Assembly: GCA_029256645.1 (NCBI GenBank)
Contig: JAQSXM010000116.1
Span: 1-8,877, forward strand
Direction: 5' to 3'
From: Sporomusa sp.
GTDB taxonomy: Bacteria > Bacillota_C > Negativicutes > Sporomusales > Sporomusaceae
Length of the DNA stretch: 8,877 nt
The notes under the pieces were generated by a model that saw only the letters and a list, made by a program, of their open reading frames with translations, was not told where the DNA came from and made no database searches. Below are positions 7,711-8,877 of the stretch, one piece after another; the stretch's first letter is position 1, and every line of letters begins with the position of its first letter. A program made the translations under genes and the position numbers.

Positions 7711-8142
7711 TTAAATCCCTAAATCAGCCAAGGTTTCTGCGATCTCAGCAACCGTAGGACTCACTTGCTGATTATATTCATCCCAGGCGGCTTTATCCCA
7801 AATCTCAATCCGGGTTGACACACCAATCACGACTACATCTTTATCTAATTTTGCATGATCGCGTAAGTTAGGGGGCACAAGCACTCTCCCCTGTTTATCA
7901 CACTCAAGTTCGGCCGCTCCGGAAAAAAAGAAACGAACAAAGGCCCGAGCTTCTGGTTTAGCCAACGGAAGCTTCTTTAATTTATCTTCTAGGATAGCCC
8001 ACTCACTGCGGGTATATACAAATAAGCAGTTATCAAGACCCTTGGTGGCAATAAATGCTTCTCCCAAACCTTCACGAAATCTGGCAGGAAGAATCAGCCG
8101 GCCTTTATTGTCGATGGTATGTAAATATTCGCCCATGAACAC
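7711..8142 (-). CDS. mraZ: Transcriptional regulator MraZ
   Basis: DNA-binding protein that represses its own cluster from repeats in the promoter region; it forms ring-shaped oligomers in characterised species. The protein holds two AbrB/MraZ half-domains, each with a DxxGR motif: [13 protein letters not shown] (11-23) and [13 protein letters not shown] (82-94). The frame is open to an ATG at 8155-8157, and an ATG also lies at 8134-8136. I chose the GTG at 8140-8142 because GGTGGTGA (complement of 8148-8155) then stands at proper spacing and the product becomes [15 protein letters not shown], the N-terminus typical of Firmicute MraZ, with 143 residues, the same length as in B. subtilis. From the upstream ATG I see no Shine-Dalgarno. 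It is the first gene of the cluster, and the three repeats at 8171-8200 just upstream are the likely target of the protein. Confidence 0.95.
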   Translation of the reverse strand: MFMGEYLHTIDNKGRLILPARFREGLGEAFIATKGLDNCLFVYTRSEWAILEDKLKKLPLAKPEARAFVRFFFSGAAELECDKQGRVLVPPNLRDHAKLDKDVVVIGVSTRIEIWDKAAWDEYNQQVSPTVAEIAETLADLGI

Positions 8143-8147
8143 GGCTG

Positions 8148-8155
8148 TCACCACC
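8148..8155 (-). promoter_or_regulatory. Ribosome binding site of mraZ
   Basis: The minus strand reads GGTGGTGA, one mismatch from GGAGGTGA, ending 5 bases before the GTG at 8140-8142. It supports that GTG as the start. Its GTGG also falls in phase with the 10-bp repeats further upstream. Confidence 0.65.
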
Positions 8156-8170
8156 ATTAAAAATAATCAA

Positions 8171-8200
8171 CCACTTTACACCACTCTACACCACTTTTTA
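8171..8200 (-). promoter_or_regulatory. Putative MraZ operator: three 10-bp direct repeats
   Basis: Read on the minus strand, three tandem decamers TAAAAAGTGG, TGTAGAGTGG and TGTAAAGTGG occupy 8191-8200, 8181-8190 and 8171-8180. Each ends in (A/G)AGTGG, so the core AAAGTGG or AGAGTGG recurs every 10 bp, one helical turn. This agrees with the MraZ boxes described in Mollicutes and other bacteria: AAAGTG(G/T) or TGGG/GTGG repeats spaced by a turn upstream of mraZ. The location 28 bases before the mraZ start fits autoregulation. I found no convincing -35/-10 pair around it, so the promoter it controls is not placed. Confidence 0.82.
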
Positions 8201-8217
8201 GTTTATTCTGGGCAAAT

Positions 8218-8250
8218 AAAAAAAATCCTGCCTATAATCTGCAGGATTTT
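8218..8250 (-). terminator. Rho-independent terminator after the deacetylase gene
   Basis: A perfect 10-bp inverted repeat, AAAATCCTGC (8222-8231) and GCAGGATTTT (8241-8250), encloses a 9-base loop. On the minus strand the hairpin is followed by an unbroken run of eight T (complement of 8218-8225, four of them in the stem). It lies 47 bases after the deacetylase stop codon and ends that transcript before mraZ. The flanking A run on the other side (8251-8257) gives no T tract for the plus strand beyond the four stem T, so termination is mainly for the minus strand. Confidence 0.88.
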
Positions 8251-8297
8251 AAAAAAACCCAAAATTTGGAGACTTAGGTCCTATATTTTTAAATTAC

Positions 8298-8877
8298 TTA
8301 GTTTCTGATTAAGCCAAATCGTTCTAATAACGGTGCAGCATTAAGCCTAACGAAGAAACTGCGGAAAGTCTGCGGCCCCTTAAATATTGGTATACGTTCA
8401 AGTGCATACGGATTACTTTCTGCCCCCGCCTGACCGTAACGGATAGTAAAGGCCGCTTTGTAGCCAGCCTGTTTAACCATTTCCTCAATCTGCAGATTAT
8501 ACGCGCCGGTAGGATAAGCAAAGTAACGCGGCTTCCCGCCTAGCTGCTGCTCCATCTCTTTACGGGAAGCTACTAGTTCCTCCATCACCTGTTCACGCGA
8601 AAGCTTGGTAAGTGCCGCATGAGTCACAGTATGGGAGCCAAACACAAAACCGTCTTTCTGCATTTCCCGTACCTGATCCCAGCTCATAAACCGTTCATCA
8701 TGGCCAACCAAACTAGTCACTATAAAGATAGTAGCAGTAAAGCCATATTTCTTCATCAGGGGATAGGCATTGGTATAATTATCAAGATAACCATCATCAA
8801 ACGTAATCAAAATTGGTTTCTCCGGCAGTGCTTTACCGTAATTGAGATAAGCCATCAGCTGGTCTGGCGTGATTGTA
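8298..8877 (-). CDS. Polysaccharide deacetylase family protein (NodB domain), 5' end missing
   Basis: Metal-dependent carbohydrate esterase family 4 member, which removes N-acetyl (or O-acetyl) groups from polysaccharides such as peptidoglycan or exopolysaccharide; the substrate cannot be told from sequence. The coding frame is open to the right edge, and the first visible full codons read TITPDQL before the first in-window methionine (8853-8855), so the start and any signal peptide lie outside. Counting from that methionine, NodB motif 1 is TFDDGY (18-23, D20 catalytic and D21 metal-binding by family analogy), motif 2 HTVTH (75-79, metal-binding histidines), motif 3 YPTGAYN (114-120), and a late LERIPI stretch (152-157). 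The domain is intact as far as seen, and the protein ends soon after it. PITPDQ-LMAYL type sequence before motif 1 is common in secreted Firmicute deacetylases. The terminator downstream separates it from the dcw cluster. Confidence 0.93.
   Translation of the reverse strand, partial: TITPDQLMAYLNYGKALPEKPILITFDDGYLDNYTNAYPLMKKYGFTATIFIVTSLVGHDERFMSWDQVREMQKDGFVFGSHTVTHAALTKLSREQVMEELVASRKEMEQQLGGKPRYFAYPTGAYNLQIEEMVKQAGYKAAFTIRYGQAGAESNPYALERIPIFKGPQTFRSFFVRLNAAPLLERFGLIRN

Noticed and set aside
8143..8157. Longer mraZ start at the ATG 8155-8157
   Set aside because: No Shine-Dalgarno precedes it and it adds five residues not found in typical MraZ; the GTG at 8140-8142 fits better.
8171..8200. 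Short tandem repeats considered as a CRISPR or microsatellite
   Set aside because: Units are only 10 bp with no spacers, and the position in front of mraZ is explained by an MraZ operator.
8042..8308. Plus-strand open frame of 88 codons crossing the mraZ start, repeats and terminator
   Set aside because: It runs through the conserved mraZ N-terminus, the operator-like repeats and a terminator hairpin; no domain is visible.

Overview
The window is a run of the division and cell wall (dcw) cluster, all read on the minus strand (right to left): mraZ, rsmH, ftsL, a two-PASTA division or sporulation penicillin-binding protein, murE, murF, mraY and the start of murD. Upstream of mraZ lies the 3' part of a polysaccharide deacetylase gene on the same strand, cut off by a rho-independent terminator. 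The gene order, a PBP with PASTA domains and a SpoVD-type cysteine pair, strong AGGAGG or GGGGAG ribosome binding sites and a MurE with the meso-diaminopimelate signature suggest a Firmicute, probably a spore former of the Clostridia or Negativicutes. Genus and species cannot be told from this window.

Layout, in direction of transcription: (1) deacetylase gene, 5' end outside the window, ending at 8298; (2) a gene-free stretch of about 155 bases, 8143-8297, with a terminator hairpin at 8222-8250 and, just upstream of mraZ, three 10-bp direct repeats at 8171-8200 that look like the MraZ operator; (3) mraZ, rsmH, ftsL and the PBP gene, with gaps of 24-37 bases and GTG starts for three of the four; (4) an AT-rich gap of 86 bases (4048-4133) with a possible internal promoter; (5) murE-murF-mraY-murD, which overlap or nearly abut, so they are probably translated as a coupled unit. 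murD runs off the left edge after 53 codons.

Together the genes regulate and build septal peptidoglycan. MraZ represses the cluster and RsmH modifies 16S rRNA. FtsL and the PBP belong to the membrane septal synthase. MurD, MurE and MurF add amino acids in turn to the cytoplasmic UDP-MurNAc precursor, and MraY moves the finished pentapeptide unit onto undecaprenyl phosphate to make lipid I.

This is a conserved core region. I found no mobile element, CRISPR array, RNA gene, broken gene or undescribed system. The points most worth a second look are the phased repeats in front of mraZ, the cysteine pair in the PBP, and the promoter and repeat pair in front of murE.
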